Positions 8,496-17,617 of a stretch of 64,000 bases of DNA are shown here, piece after piece (within the stretch, counting starts at the first letter, position 1; every line of letters begins with the position of its first letter). The position numbers and the translations under genes were made by a program. The notes under the pieces were generated by a model. That model ran no database searches, was not told where the DNA came from, and was given only the letters and a program-made list of their open reading frames with translations. Source of the stretch: Actinophytocola xanthii (GTDB lineage: Bacteria; Actinomycetota; Actinomycetes; Mycobacteriales; Pseudonocardiaceae); the NCBI RefSeq assembly GCF_001921205.1, contig NZ_MSIE01000025.1:1-64000 (forward strand). Reading direction: 5' to 3'.

Positions 8496-9026
8496 ATGGT
8501 CCGTTTCGGTGGGATTCTCATCTTCTTCGGCTTCGGTTCGGCGTTACTACATCTGACCTCGGTGCAGTTCCGGCTGATGATGTGGGCGGAGCCGGTGCAG
8601 CCCGTGCTCGGTCTCGTTGTCGGGACGCTGGGTGTGGGGCTCGTGGTGCTCAGGTTTGCACTGTCCAAGCGGGACTCGGCGGCGACCGAGCCGCAGGGGT
8701 TCGGGCCGCCGCCGGAGGGCTACGCGCCGCTTCCCGCGGTGCAGCGGGACCCGCGGCAGCCGGGCCTCCAGCAGCAGCCGCCGTTCCCGCCCGGACAGCA
8801 GGGCCTCGCCGCGCCGCAGGCCCAGCAGCAGTGGGGAGGTCAGCGGCCGGAGCCGGTGCTGGGCCGGCCGCAGTTCGCCCCGCAGGTCCCCGCGCCGACG
8901 GCTCCTGCCGCCCCGCCCCGACAGGCTCCGCTGCCGCAGTTCCCGCCGGCGCCGCGCCGGCTCGACCAGCAGCCGGCTCAGCCGTTCGGCCCGGTCGGCG
9001 GCATCCCCACCGACCAGCGCGGATAG
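8496..9026 (+). CDS. Two-helix membrane protein with Pro/Gln-rich tail
   Basis: Two hydrophobic helices (about 3-20 and 34-55) anchor the 176-aa protein. The remaining 115 residues are disordered and rich in Pro, Gln and Ala (repeated QQ, APQ and PQF units). Such tails are common in small actinomycete membrane proteins that bind cell-envelope or division partners. It follows the TPR gene closely on the same strand and may belong to the same transcription unit. No domain gives a function. Confidence 0.8.
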   Translation: MVRFGGILIFFGFGSALLHLTSVQFRLMMWAEPVQPVLGLVVGTLGVGLVVLRFALSKRDSAATEPQGFGPPPEGYAPLPAVQRDPRQPGLQQQPPFPPGQQGLAAPQAQQQWGGQRPEPVLGRPQFAPQVPAPTAPAAPPRQAPLPQFPPAPRRLDQQPAQPFGPVGGIPTDQRG

Positions 9027-9093
9027 GGATCTCGGCGGCCGCTGGTCGTTCGCCCCAACCAGCCGGCTCCACGATCGACGACGAACTCGGGTG

Positions 9094-9912
9094 TCAGCCG
9101 CCGGTTCGGCGGGCGGTGACGGCGACCGTCGTGTAGTGCATGGTGAAGCCGCCCGGGTCGGTTGCGGCGCGGACCTCGTCGAGCACCTCGGCCAGCCGGT
9201 CCGCCGGCAGCCGGGTGAGTGCGCCGGAGGTGGGCAGCTGGTCGAGCCACTCGTCCCGCGTGTAGTGCCGCTCCCAGTCGAACGGCCACTGCTCGGGTTC
9301 GCCGAAGCCGCCGGCCGCTCGGATCCCGTCGGCCGCCTTGGTGAACATCACCTGGTAGCCGTCCAGCGGGCGCTGTGCCATCGAGCCGAGGTCCGGCGCG
9401 TGGGGCAGCAGCCGCCGGTAGACGTCGGCGAGGGCCAGTGCCACGTCCGCCGGAGGCTCGAACACGTGCCAGAACGCGGCCAGTAGTCCGCCGGGGCGCA
9501 GTACCGCCGCCGCCTTGGCGGCGCCCTTCACCGGGTCCACCCAGTGCCAGGCCTGACCGGCGACGACGGCGTCGAAGGTCCGCCCGGCAGGGTCCCAGGT
9601 CTCGAACGTCGACACCTCGACGGCCAGGCCGGCACGCCGGGCGAACTCGGCCATCCGCGCGTCGGGCTCGACGCCGAGCACGGTGCAGCCGGCGGCCCGG
9701 AACTGCCTGGCCTCGATACCGGTGCCGCAGCCGACATCCAGGACACCGGGTCCCGGGCTGTCGGCGACGATGCGGTTCACCATCGTCTCGGGGTAGGGCG
9801 GCCGCGTCCGGTCGTAGCGTTCGGCGTCCACGCCGAAGGACTCGGCCACCTCCCGGTACCGGTGAGGCTCGTTCTCGGGGGAGGATGACGGGTCACGAGC
9901 GATAGTGGGCAT
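9094..9912 (-). CDS. Class I SAM-dependent methyltransferase
   Basis: The SAM-binding motif VLDVGCGTGIEARQF lies at about 58-72 of 272 aa. It is followed by an acidic ribose-binding position (LGVEPDARM) and post-motif AVVAGQAWHWVD, typical of the Methyltransf_11/UbiE-like group acting on small molecules. I chose ATG 9912 rather than upstream in-frame starts because those would run through the divergent TetR gene. The start codon itself lies inside an operator-like palindrome, so the gene is very probably repressed by the neighbouring TetR protein. The substrate is unknown. Confidence 0.9.
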   Translation of the reverse strand: MPTIARDPSSSPENEPHRYREVAESFGVDAERYDRTRPPYPETMVNRIVADSPGPGVLDVGCGTGIEARQFRAAGCTVLGVEPDARMAEFARRAGLAVEVSTFETWDPAGRTFDAVVAGQAWHWVDPVKGAAKAAAVLRPGGLLAAFWHVFEPPADVALALADVYRRLLPHAPDLGSMAQRPLDGYQVMFTKAADGIRAAGGFGEPEQWPFDWERHYTRDEWLDQLPTSGALTRLPADRLAEVLDEVRAATDPGGFTMHYTTVAVTARRTGG

Positions 9913-9940
9913 GTGCCCACCGTAGTGGGCAAGCGCCCAC
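9905..9940. promoter_or_regulatory. Two tandem TetR-operator-like palindromes
   Basis: GTGGGCATGTGCCCAC (9905-9920) is a perfect palindrome with a 2-base centre; GTGGGCAAGCGCCCAC (9925-9940) has the same arms and one changed position. Their centres are 20 bp apart, about two helical turns. They fill the gap between the methyltransferase start and the tetR start, the first one covering the methyltransferase ATG. Confidence 0.8.
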
Positions 9941-9973
9941 TTCGGCAACGCGCGCAGCAGGAGGAGGAACGCG

Positions 9974-10570
9974 ATGCCGACCGGGGTCGCCATCCGCGAC
10001 GTGCGGCAGCAGCTGTTCGACGCGGCCGAACGCATCCTGCTCCGGGACGGGCCGAGCGCGCTGACCAGCCGGGCGGTCACGACTGAGGCCGGCTGCGCCA
10101 AGGGGGTGCTGCACCGCCACTTCGACGACTTCGACGGCTTCCTCGCCGAGTTCGTCGTCGACCGCGCACACCGGATGGACGCGCAGGCCGCCGCCCTGCG
10201 CGAGGCCGCCGGCACCGGCACCGTCGTGGACAACCTCACCAGCGCGCTGACCGCGCTGTTCACCTCGGTCGCGGTGGCCGTGGTGCCGCTGGTGATCTTC
10301 CGCGACGAGCTGCGCGCCAGGCTGCGCCGGACCTGGCCGGCCGGGGTGCCGGTGCTCACCGAGGCGGCCGAGATGGTCGCCGCCTACCTCGCCGCGGAGC
10401 GCGACCTGGGCCGCCTCGCCGCGGACGCCGAGGTCGACGGGCTCGCGCCCATGCTGATCGGCACGGTGCACCTGCTGTTCGCCGACCGGACGGGCACCCG
10501 CCCGGACGCGGAGGCGGTGCGCCGCGCCGTGACCACGGTCGTCACCGGGGTGCTGCGGGAGCCGCGCTGA
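9974..10570 (+). CDS. TetR-family transcriptional regulator
   Basis: The N-terminal helix-turn-helix (about 12-58, with LTSRAVTTEAGCAKGVLHRHF) binds DNA and the C-terminal 130 residues form the ligand and dimerisation domain. Length, 198 aa, is typical. It is divergent from the methyltransferase, 61 bp away, with two palindromes of shared sequence between them. The simplest reading is autoregulation plus repression of the methyltransferase. The ligand cannot be predicted. Confidence 0.94.
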   Translation: MPTGVAIRDVRQQLFDAAERILLRDGPSALTSRAVTTEAGCAKGVLHRHFDDFDGFLAEFVVDRAHRMDAQAAALREAAGTGTVVDNLTSALTALFTSVAVAVVPLVIFRDELRARLRRTWPAGVPVLTEAAEMVAAYLAAERDLGRLAADAEVDGLAPMLIGTVHLLFADRTGTRPDAEAVRRAVTTVVTGVLREPR

Positions 10571-10641
10571 GCACCCGCGGCTCCCGGTCGGGGAAGATGA
10601 GCCCGCATCGAGCAGGCCCGACGGTGGTGAGGAGCGGCGAA

Positions 10642-11805
10642 GTGGCTGGTCAGTGGGGTTCCTACCAGAACGAGATCTACCTTCAGGGCCTCGGTGGGCA
10701 GCTCCCGCCGTTCACCACAGACGGCTCCGCGCTCGAGGTGGTCGCCCGGGAGGCGATGGACCCCGAGCCCTTCGGGTACGTGTCCGGCGGAGCCGGCTCC
10801 GGCGCGACCGTGCGGGCCAACCGCGAGGCGTTCGACCGGTGGCGGATCGTGCCGAGGATGCTGACCGACGCGACGAACCGGGACCTCTCGACGACGGTCC
10901 TCGGCACCGCGATGCCGGCGCCCGTGCTGCTCGCGCCGCTCGGGGTGCAGTCGATCGCGCACCCCGAGGGTGAGCTCGCCACGGCCAGGGCGGCGGCCGC
11001 GCTCGGCGTGCCGATGGTGCTGTCCACCGCGTCCTCGCACTCGATCGAGGAGGTCGCCGAGGCGAGCGGGGACGGCCCGCGGTGGTTCCAGCTCTACTGG
11101 CCCAACGACAACGACGTGACGATCAGCCTCCTCGGCCGGGCCAAGGCCGCCGGGTACACCGCCCTCGTGCTGACCCTGGACACCTGGACGCTGGCCTGGC
11201 GCACCGCCGACCTCGACCAGGCCTACCTGCCGTTCATCCGCGGCGTCGGCACCGCGGTCCCGTTCTCCGACCCGGCCTTCCGCGCGGGGCTCGCGAAGAC
11301 CCCGGAGGAGGACCAGACCGCCGCGATCCTGCACTGGATCCCCCTGTTCACCGGGACCGACAAGCGGTGGGACCAGCTGCCGTTCCTCCGCGAGCACTGG
11401 GACGGCCCGATCGTGCTGAAGGGCATCCAGCACGTCGACGACGCGCGCCGGGCGGTCGAGGCGGGCATGGACGGCATCGTCGTGTCCAACCACGGGGGCC
11501 GCCAGGTCGACGGAGCCGTCGGCTCGCTCGAGGTGTTACCCGAGATCGCGGCCGCGGTCGGCGACCAGACCACGGTGTTGTTCGACTCGGGGATCCGGAC
11601 CGGTGCGGACGTCCTGAAGGCCCTGGCCCTGGGTGCCGACGCCGTCATGCTGGGGCGGCCGTACGTCTACGGGCTCGCGATGGGCGGCGAGGCCGGGGTG
11701 CGGCATGTCGTACGCGGACTGCTGGCCGACTTCGACCTGACGCTGGGCCTGTCCGGCCACCGCACCCCGGCCGAGCTCGCCCCCGGTGCCCTGCGCCGGA
11801 GCTGA
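10642..11805 (+). CDS. Lactate 2-monooxygenase-like FMN-dependent alpha-hydroxyacid oxidase
   Basis: The family oxidises 2-hydroxyacids such as L-lactate with FMN. The protein has the TIM-barrel fold with the FMN-site PLGVQSIAHPEGE, the long insertion (about residues 180-230) that marks lactate monooxygenases, the catalytic-His motif SNHGGRQVDG and the C-terminal phosphate-binding MLGRPYVYGL. I chose GTG 10642, preceded by GAGGAG, giving 387 aa; an ATG at 10597 would add 15 residues. It is alone between the tetR and polymerase genes. Confidence 0.9.
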   Translation: MAGQWGSYQNEIYLQGLGGQLPPFTTDGSALEVVAREAMDPEPFGYVSGGAGSGATVRANREAFDRWRIVPRMLTDATNRDLSTTVLGTAMPAPVLLAPLGVQSIAHPEGELATARAAAALGVPMVLSTASSHSIEEVAEASGDGPRWFQLYWPNDNDVTISLLGRAKAAGYTALVLTLDTWTLAWRTADLDQAYLPFIRGVGTAVPFSDPAFRAGLAKTPEEDQTAAILHWIPLFTGTDKRWDQLPFLREHWDGPIVLKGIQHVDDARRAVEAGMDGIVVSNHGGRQVDGAVGSLEVLPEIAAAVGDQTTVLFDSGIRTGADVLKALALGADAVMLGRPYVYGLAMGGEAGVRHVVRGLLADFDLTLGLSGHRTPAELAPGALRRS

Positions 11806-11820
11806 CCACCGCGCTGGGCC

Positions 11821-13491
11821 TTATTTCGCGTCGGCGTAGGTGGCGACCGTGGTGGCCTGGAGGGGGAAGTTGACCAGGGTGCCCGGGAAGACCAGCCGGG
11901 TCGCTTCCTCGGCGGCGGCGGCGACCTCGGCGCTCACCCGGGGGGCCAGGGCGGCCGGGCAGTGCACGAGGACCTCGTCGTGCTGGAAGAACACCAGCTG
12001 CGCTTCCGTGCCGGCCAACCGGCGGCGCAGCGTCGCCAGCACGGTCAGTGCCCAGTCCGCGGCACTGGCCTGCACCACGAAGTTGCGGGTGAAGCGACCC
12101 CAGTCGCGGGCAACCCGGCGGGACCGGCGCTCGGCGCCCTCGTCGGCCGCCGCGGCGCCGGTGATGGCCCGCCATCCCTCGCTGGGTGGCGGGCTGGTCC
12201 GGCCCAGGCGCGAGCGGACCAGCCGCCCCTCCTCCCCGGCACGGGCGGCCTGCTCGACGTAGCCGACCGCCCCGGGAAAGCGTTTGCGCAGCGTCGCCAG
12301 CAGGGCTCCGGCGCTCCCGGAGGTGCCGCCGTACATCGCCGACAGCATGGCGATCTTCGCCTGTTGCCGGTCGCCGCCGAAGGCCTCGTCGGCCAGCCGC
12401 GCGTACAGGTCGACCCCGGCGGAGACCTCGGCGAGCCCGCGGTCCCCGGAGAGCGCCGCGAGGACCCGCGGTTCGAGCTGCGCTGCGTCGGCCACCACCA
12501 GCGACCAGCCGGGATCGGCCCGCACCGCGGTGCGCAGCGCTCGCGGGAGCTGCAGGGCGGCGTTGCCGCGGGTGGCCCAGCGCCCGGACACCACACCCCC
12601 GACCACGAACTCCGGGCGGAACCGGCCGCCGTGCACCCAGGTCTCCAGCCAGCTCCAGCCGTTGGCCACCCACAGCCGGGCCAGCTCCTTGTAGCGCAGC
12701 AGCGGCTCCACGGCCGGGTGGTCCACCTCGCGCAGCACGTGCGCCCGGCTGGACGGGACCTCGATTCCGGCCCGGCCGAACGCGCGCACGACGCTCGCCG
12801 GGTTGTCCGGGTTCACCTGGCGGCTCTCCGGCGCGCCGACCAGTCCGAACGCCACGGTGATCTCCTCGGCGAGGCCGGCGAGGACCTTCGGTCGCGCGCC
12901 GGGGGAGGGCCGGGGGCCGAGCAACTCGGTGAGCAGCGCCGCGTGCACGTCGGCGTGCCAGGGCAGGCCGTGGTGCCGCATCTCGGCCGCGGCCAGCGCG
13001 GCGGCGGACTCGGCGGCGACCAGCAGGCGCAGCCGGTCCGGGTGCGGGGTGTCGTCGATCCGCCGGAGTTGGTCGGCGTACACCGCGGCGGCCGCCTCGA
13101 GCGGGTCGGCGCCGGCCGGCACCGGTTCGCGCGCTGCCTCGAACAACGCGGGCTGGTCACCCCGGGAGGTCGGCGGCGGATCGTCCGGTTCGGCGAGGCC
13201 GTGCAGGCGAGCCCAGGCGGCGGCCAGGTTGCGGGGCCGCTTCGGGGTCCCGGCGAACGCGAGCAGGATGGCCTCGGTCAGCTCGAGGTCGTGGCAGCGG
13301 GCCACCGGCACCCCCGCCGCGAGCAGGTCGGGGTAGAGCGCGTCGGCCGAGGGGAGCACCCAGCGTGGCGAGTGCCGTGCCTCGGTCGCCGCGACCCAGC
13401 CGGCCAGGTCGCCCACCGCCGTCTCCGGGCCGGACGGGAGCACCCGCACCCGCCCGGTGCCCTCGGCGCCCGGCGCCACGACGACCTGCAT
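11821..13491 (-). CDS. Family-A DNA polymerase with degenerate 3'-5' exonuclease domain
   Basis: This 556-aa protein is the short actinobacterial PolA paralogue often annotated as bifunctional exonuclease/polymerase. Polymerase motif A reads VVADAAQLEPR with catalytic Asp near 335 and the steric-gate Glu near 340. The O-helix is RQQAKIAMLSAMYG with Leu where Pol I has Phe762. Motif C is QHDEVLV, His504 to Glu506. There is no 5' nuclease domain. The N-terminal 200 residues keep the exonuclease length but lack the usual DxE motif, so proofreading is doubtful. It may serve in repair rather than replication. Confidence 0.92.
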   Translation of the reverse strand: MQVVVAPGAEGTGRVRVLPSGPETAVGDLAGWVAATEARHSPRWVLPSADALYPDLLAAGVPVARCHDLELTEAILLAFAGTPKRPRNLAAAWARLHGLAEPDDPPPTSRGDQPALFEAAREPVPAGADPLEAAAAVYADQLRRIDDTPHPDRLRLLVAAESAAALAAAEMRHHGLPWHADVHAALLTELLGPRPSPGARPKVLAGLAEEITVAFGLVGAPESRQVNPDNPASVVRAFGRAGIEVPSSRAHVLREVDHPAVEPLLRYKELARLWVANGWSWLETWVHGGRFRPEFVVGGVVSGRWATRGNAALQLPRALRTAVRADPGWSLVVADAAQLEPRVLAALSGDRGLAEVSAGVDLYARLADEAFGGDRQQAKIAMLSAMYGGTSGSAGALLATLRKRFPGAVGYVEQAARAGEEGRLVRSRLGRTSPPPSEGWRAITGAAAADEGAERRSRRVARDWGRFTRNFVVQASAADWALTVLATLRRRLAGTEAQLVFFQHDEVLVHCPAALAPRVSAEVAAAAEEATRLVFPGTLVNFPLQATTVATYADAK

Positions 13492-13591
13492 ACCGGCATT
13501 GTGCGCGTCGCCACCGACAAGCGTGGTGGACCGTTAGTTAACTCCCTAGTAGGTTCGCGGAGGGGGGACACGCCGACAAGGAGGTCCGGGT

Positions 13592-15229
13592 TTGTCGAGC
13601 TATCTGCCCCGGGTCCGGGACGCCGTCGCGCGGGTGCCGACGATGCTGCGGGGCCTCGAGGTCATCCGCCGCTCGGGCATGGTCGACCTCACCCGCCCCG
13701 ACCTCGCGCTGACCGCCCTGCTCAGGCTGCGGCGGCTCGGCCCGGTCGCCGGCGCGGCCCAGGTCGCCGCCAACCGCGACCGCACCGCGATCGGCCTGGT
13801 CGACGAGCTGGGCCCACTCACCTACGCCCAGCTCGACGTCCGCTCCAACGCCGTGGCCAGGGCGCTGGCGGGCCAGGGCGTCGGCCCCGGTTCGGTCGTC
13901 GCGCTGCTGGCCCGCGACCACCGCGGCACGGTCGAGACGATGATCGCCGCTGGCAAGCTTGGCGCGCGGTTGCTGCTGATGAACACCGGCTTCGCCACGC
14001 CCCAGCTCGTCGACGTGGCCCGTCGGGAGAAGGTCTCCGCGCTGGTGTTCGACCAGGAGTTCGCCGAGCAGGTCGACGCCGTACCCGGCGAAGGTCCCCG
14101 CGTGCTCGCCTGGGTCGAGGACCCCGCCACCGCGGACCGGCCGACCCTCGAGGAGCTGATCGCGAGCACGGACGACGCCCCGCTCGCGCACCCGCCGCGC
14201 CCCGGCGGCTTCGTCCTGCTCACCAGCGGCACGACCGGCACCCCCAAGGGAGCCCCGAGGCAGGTCAGCTCGCCGCTGGCGGTGGCGCAGTTCCTCGACC
14301 GCATCCCGCTGCGCGCCGGGGAAGCCACCGTGCTCGCCGCGCCGCTGTTCCACGGGACAGGGCTCTCCCAGTTCCTGCTGTCCTTCGCGCTGGGGTCGGC
14401 GGTCGTCCTGCGCCGCCGGTTCGACCCGGTCGAGGCGCTGCGCGCGGTCCAGGACAACCGGGCCACCGCCCTCGTGCTGGTGCCGACCATGCTGCGCCGC
14501 GTCCTCGACCTCGGCCCCGAGGTGCTCGCGGCCTACGACACCTCGTCGCTGCGCATCCTGTTCTCGGCCGGTTCGGCGCTCCCGCCCGAGCTGGGCAACC
14601 GGGCGACCGAGGCGTTCGGCGACGTCGTGCACAACCTGTACGGGTCGACCGAGGTCGCGGTGGCGACGGTGGCGACCCCCGAGGACTGGCGGGCGGCGCC
14701 GGGTACCGTCGGTCGGCCGCCGGTCGGCTGCCGGGTCGCCCTGGTGGACGAGGAGGGCCGCCGGGTCACCGAGCCCGGCGTGGTCGGCCGGGTGTTCGTC
14801 GGCAGCGTCCTGTCCTTCGAGGGCTACACCGACGGCCGGCACCGGGAGATCGTCGACGGCCTGCTCGCCACCGGTGACCTGGGCCACTTCGACGCGCAGG
14901 GGCGCCTGTTCATCGACGGCCGCGACGACGACATGATCGTCTCCGGTGGCGAGAACGTGTTCCCCGGTGAGATCGAGAACCTCCTGCTCGAGCACGAGGC
15001 GGTGGCCGAGGCCGCGGTGACCGGGGTGCCGGACGAGGAGTTCGGCCAGCGGCTGAAGGCGCACCTGGTGCTGCGGCCGGGCGCGAGCGTGACCGGCGAG
15101 GAGATCCGCGAGTTCGTGCGGGCGAACCTGGCTCGGTACAAGGTGCCGCGCGAGGTGGTCTTCGTCGATGAGCTGCCGCACAACGCCACGGGCAAACTGC
15201 TCCGCGGCGAGCTGGCGAGTTCCGACTGA
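13592..15229 (+). CDS. Acyl-CoA synthetase (FadD family)
   Basis: The enzyme activates carboxylic acids with ATP and CoA through an acyl-adenylate. The P-loop-like motif LLTSGTTGTPKGA (about 208-220), YGSTEVAVAT (about 352) and the hinge GRDDDMIVSGGENVFPGEIE (about 443) with C-terminal Lys in HNATGKLLRGEL are all present. The start is TTG 13592 with an AAGGAGGT site. It heads an operon of acyl-CoA dehydrogenase, APH kinase, histidine phosphatase and SMP-30-like genes. An AGTTAACT palindrome at 13536-13543 upstream is a candidate operator. The chain-length preference is unknown. Confidence 0.94.
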   Translation: MSSYLPRVRDAVARVPTMLRGLEVIRRSGMVDLTRPDLALTALLRLRRLGPVAGAAQVAANRDRTAIGLVDELGPLTYAQLDVRSNAVARALAGQGVGPGSVVALLARDHRGTVETMIAAGKLGARLLLMNTGFATPQLVDVARREKVSALVFDQEFAEQVDAVPGEGPRVLAWVEDPATADRPTLEELIASTDDAPLAHPPRPGGFVLLTSGTTGTPKGAPRQVSSPLAVAQFLDRIPLRAGEATVLAAPLFHGTGLSQFLLSFALGSAVVLRRRFDPVEALRAVQDNRATALVLVPTMLRRVLDLGPEVLAAYDTSSLRILFSAGSALPPELGNRATEAFGDVVHNLYGSTEVAVATVATPEDWRAAPGTVGRPPVGCRVALVDEEGRRVTEPGVVGRVFVGSVLSFEGYTDGRHREIVDGLLATGDLGHFDAQGRLFIDGRDDDMIVSGGENVFPGEIENLLLEHEAVAEAAVTGVPDEEFGQRLKAHLVLRPGASVTGEEIREFVRANLARYKVPREVVFVDELPHNATGKLLRGELASSD

Positions 15230-15307
15230 CGTGCGTGCGGCGCGCCCGACGTGACCTGTGCCCGCCGACGACCCCCAACGCCGCGTGCTCGGACTAGGGT
15301 GCGTGAG

Positions 15308-16543
15308 GTGGACTTCTCGCACTCGGCCAAGGCGGCCGACTACCTGAGGCGTGTCGGTGACTTCATTCGTACGGAGATCGAGCCCGTCGAGGCCGAGTAC
15401 CACCGTGTCCTGTTCGAGACGACGCGGGACCGGGACGCCGCCTGGGTGGTGCCACCGGTCCTCGCCGAGCTGAAGGCCAAGGCCCGCGCGCAGGGCCTGT
15501 GGAACCTCTTCCTGCCCGACGAGGAGTTCGGTGGCGCCGGACTGTCCAACGTGGAGTACGCACCGCTCGCCGAGCTGATGGGCCGGTCCTCGTTCGCGCC
15601 GGTGGTGTTCAACTGCAACGCCCCGGACACGGGCAACGCCGAGGTGTTGGTCAAGTACGGCAGTGCCGAGCAGCAGGAGCGGTGGCTCGGTCCGTTGCTG
15701 CGCGGTGAGATCCGCTCGGCCTTCTGCATGACCGAGCCGGACGTCGCCTCCTCGGACGCGACGAACATGGTCGCCACGGCGGTCGTCGACGGGGACGAGA
15801 TCGTCCTCAACGGACGCAAGTGGTGGAGTACCGGGGTCGGCCACCCCGACTGTTCGTTCGTGATCTTCATGGGGCTCACCGACCCCGAGGCGCACAGGTA
15901 CCAGCGGCACTCGATGGTGCTCGTGCCGATGGACGCCGAGGGGGTCAAGGTCGAGCGGATGCTGTCGGTGTTTGGCCACCGCGACGAGCCCTTCGGCCAC
16001 GGCGAGGTCAGCTTCACCGATGTCCGGCTGCCGCTCTCGGCGGTCATCGCCGGCCCCGGTCGCGGGTTCGAGATCGCCCAGGGACGGCTCGGCCCGGGTC
16101 GCATCCACCACTGCATGCGCTCCATCGGGCTGGCCGAGCGGGCGCTGGAGCTGGCCTGCGAGCGGGCGAGCTCGCGGGTGGCGTTCGGCAAGCCGCTGGC
16201 GAACCTCGGCGGGAACCGCGAGCGGATCGCCAGGGCCAGGATCGCGATCAACCAGGCCAGGCTGCTGGTACTGCACACCGCCTGGCTGCTGGACACCCAG
16301 GGCCTGGCCGGCGCGCGCAGCGAGGTCTCGCAGATCAAGGTGGCCGTGCCGAACATGGCCCTCGAGGTGATCGACATGGCGATCCAGCTGCACGGCGCGG
16401 CCGGCCTGTCCGCGGACTTCCCCCTCGCCGACGCCTACGCCGGCGCGCGGTCACTGCGCCTGGCCGACGGGCCCGACGAGGTCCACCTCAACCTCGTGGC
16501 CCGCTTCGAACTTGCCAAGTACCTCAGCGAGAACAACCGATGA
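15308..16543 (+). CDS. Acyl-CoA dehydrogenase, ACAD10/11-like
   Basis: This FAD enzyme normally introduces the 2,3 double bond in acyl-CoA. Recognisable parts are the helical N-terminus (DFSHSAKAADYLRRVG), the FAD-binding FCMTEPDVASSDATN (about 140), the WWSTGVGHP loop and the C-terminal ELACERASSRVAFGKPL and QLHGAAGLSADFPL. Start GTG 15308 gives 411 aa; GTG 15299 is possible. Its stop overlaps the start of the APH kinase gene (ATGA). In animals the two activities are fused in ACAD10 and ACAD11, which suggests a shared substrate. Confidence 0.92.
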   Translation: MDFSHSAKAADYLRRVGDFIRTEIEPVEAEYHRVLFETTRDRDAAWVVPPVLAELKAKARAQGLWNLFLPDEEFGGAGLSNVEYAPLAELMGRSSFAPVVFNCNAPDTGNAEVLVKYGSAEQQERWLGPLLRGEIRSAFCMTEPDVASSDATNMVATAVVDGDEIVLNGRKWWSTGVGHPDCSFVIFMGLTDPEAHRYQRHSMVLVPMDAEGVKVERMLSVFGHRDEPFGHGEVSFTDVRLPLSAVIAGPGRGFEIAQGRLGPGRIHHCMRSIGLAERALELACERASSRVAFGKPLANLGGNRERIARARIAINQARLLVLHTAWLLDTQGLAGARSEVSQIKVAVPNMALEVIDMAIQLHGAAGLSADFPLADAYAGARSLRLADGPDEVHLNLVARFELAKYLSENNR

Positions 16544-17616
16544 CCGAAGGACGTGACGCGGCCCCGCCACGAACCCACAACCAGCCGGGCGAGGTGCGGG
16601 AGGAGGACGCGTTCGACACCGCCGCGGTGACGCGGTGGCTCGGCGCGCGGCTGGATGGGCTCGGTGAGCTGCGGGAGGTGCGCCAGTACCCCGGCGGCGC
16701 CTCGAACCTGACCTACCTGCTGCGCTTCGACGGCCGCGAGCTGATCCTGCGTCGCCCGCCCGTGGGACGGAAGGCGAAGTCCGCGCACGACATGAAGCGG
16801 GAGTACCGGGTGCAGCGGCAGCTCCACCCGGTGTACCCGTACGTGCCCGAGGTGCTCGCGCTCTGCGAGGACCCCGCCGTGCTGGGCTCGGACTTCTACG
16901 TCATGGAGCGCGTCGAAGGCCTCATCCTGCGCGGGGACCTGCCCGCGGGGATGACGCTGTCCGCCGAGCAGGCAAGGGCGCTGGCGTTCCGGGTGTTCGA
17001 TCGGCTGATCGAGCTGCACGAGGTGGACCCGGCCGCAGCGGGGCTCGCCGACCTCGGCCGGGGTCCCGGGTACGTCGAGCGGCAGGTGACCGGCTGGTCG
17101 GACCGCTATGTCCGGGCCCGCACCGACGACGCGCCCGACTGCGCGGAGGTCATGGACTGGCTGGCCGCGAACCGGCCCGAGGACGTGGCGACCTGCGTGA
17201 TTCACAACGACTTCCGGTTCGACAACGTCGTGCTGGACGACGCGCTCGAGGTGGTCGGGGTGCTCGACTGGGAGATGGCGACGCTCGGCGACCCGCTGAT
17301 GGACCTCGCCGGCAGCGTCGCGTACTGGATCCAGGCCGACGACGACGAGGTGGCGCAGCTGCTGCGCCGCCAGCCGACCCACCTGCCCGGCATGCCGACC
17401 CGGGCCGAGATCGTCGAGTACTACTGCGCGCGGACGGGCCGCTCCGCCGGCAACTGGACGTTCTACGAGGTGTTCGGCCAGTTCCGGCTGCTGGTGATCA
17501 TGCAGCAGATCTACTACCGGTTTCGCGCCGGCCAGACCCACAACCCCGCCTTCGAGCACTTCGGCCGGTTCGTCGCCTACCTCGCCGACCGCTGCCGCAC
17601 CGCGATGGGGCGTTGA
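16540..17616 (+). CDS. APH-fold phosphotransferase, ACAD10/11 kinase-domain type
   Basis: The protein has the aminoglycoside-phosphotransferase kinase fold: an N-lobe with PGGASNLTYLLRF and Lys/Arg in ELILRRPP, the catalytic loop IHNDFRFDN (Asp224, Asn229) and the metal-binding VLDWEMATLGDP (Asp243). Antibiotic kinases are not usually found in beta-oxidation operons. Here the neighbours make it the stand-alone version of the ACAD10/11 kinase domain, which is linked to phosphorylation of 4-hydroxyacyl-CoA. It starts at ATG 16540 inside the dehydrogenase stop and runs 358 aa, ending one base before the next gene. Confidence 0.9.
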   Translation: MTEGRDAAPPRTHNQPGEVREEDAFDTAAVTRWLGARLDGLGELREVRQYPGGASNLTYLLRFDGRELILRRPPVGRKAKSAHDMKREYRVQRQLHPVYPYVPEVLALCEDPAVLGSDFYVMERVEGLILRGDLPAGMTLSAEQARALAFRVFDRLIELHEVDPAAAGLADLGRGPGYVERQVTGWSDRYVRARTDDAPDCAEVMDWLAANRPEDVATCVIHNDFRFDNVVLDDALEVVGVLDWEMATLGDPLMDLAGSVAYWIQADDDEVAQLLRRQPTHLPGMPTRAEIVEYYCARTGRSAGNWTFYEVFGQFRLLVIMQQIYYRFRAGQTHNPAFEHFGRFVAYLADRCRTAMGR

Positions 17617-17617
17617 C

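Noticed and set aside
9913..10359. Upstream extension of the methyltransferase frame
   Set aside because: It would run 447 bp through the divergent TetR gene. The ATG at 9912 gives a normal-length protein with a fitting N-terminus.
11962..14877. Long open frame of 971 codons on the plus strand
   Set aside because: It is antisense to the polymerase gene and runs into the acyl-CoA synthetase in another frame. The translation is Arg/Gly/Pro-rich with no domain, a normal shadow in GC-rich DNA.
13538..16393. Long antisense frame of 951 codons on the minus strand
   Set aside because: It lies opposite the synthetase and dehydrogenase genes, whose family motifs are unmistakable. Its translation is low-complexity His/Arg/Gly sequence.
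16540..17616. Aminoglycoside resistance gene
   Set aside because: The APH fold is clear, but the operon is fatty-acid-like and the stop/start overlap ties it to an acyl-CoA dehydrogenase, so antibiotic resistance is unlikely.
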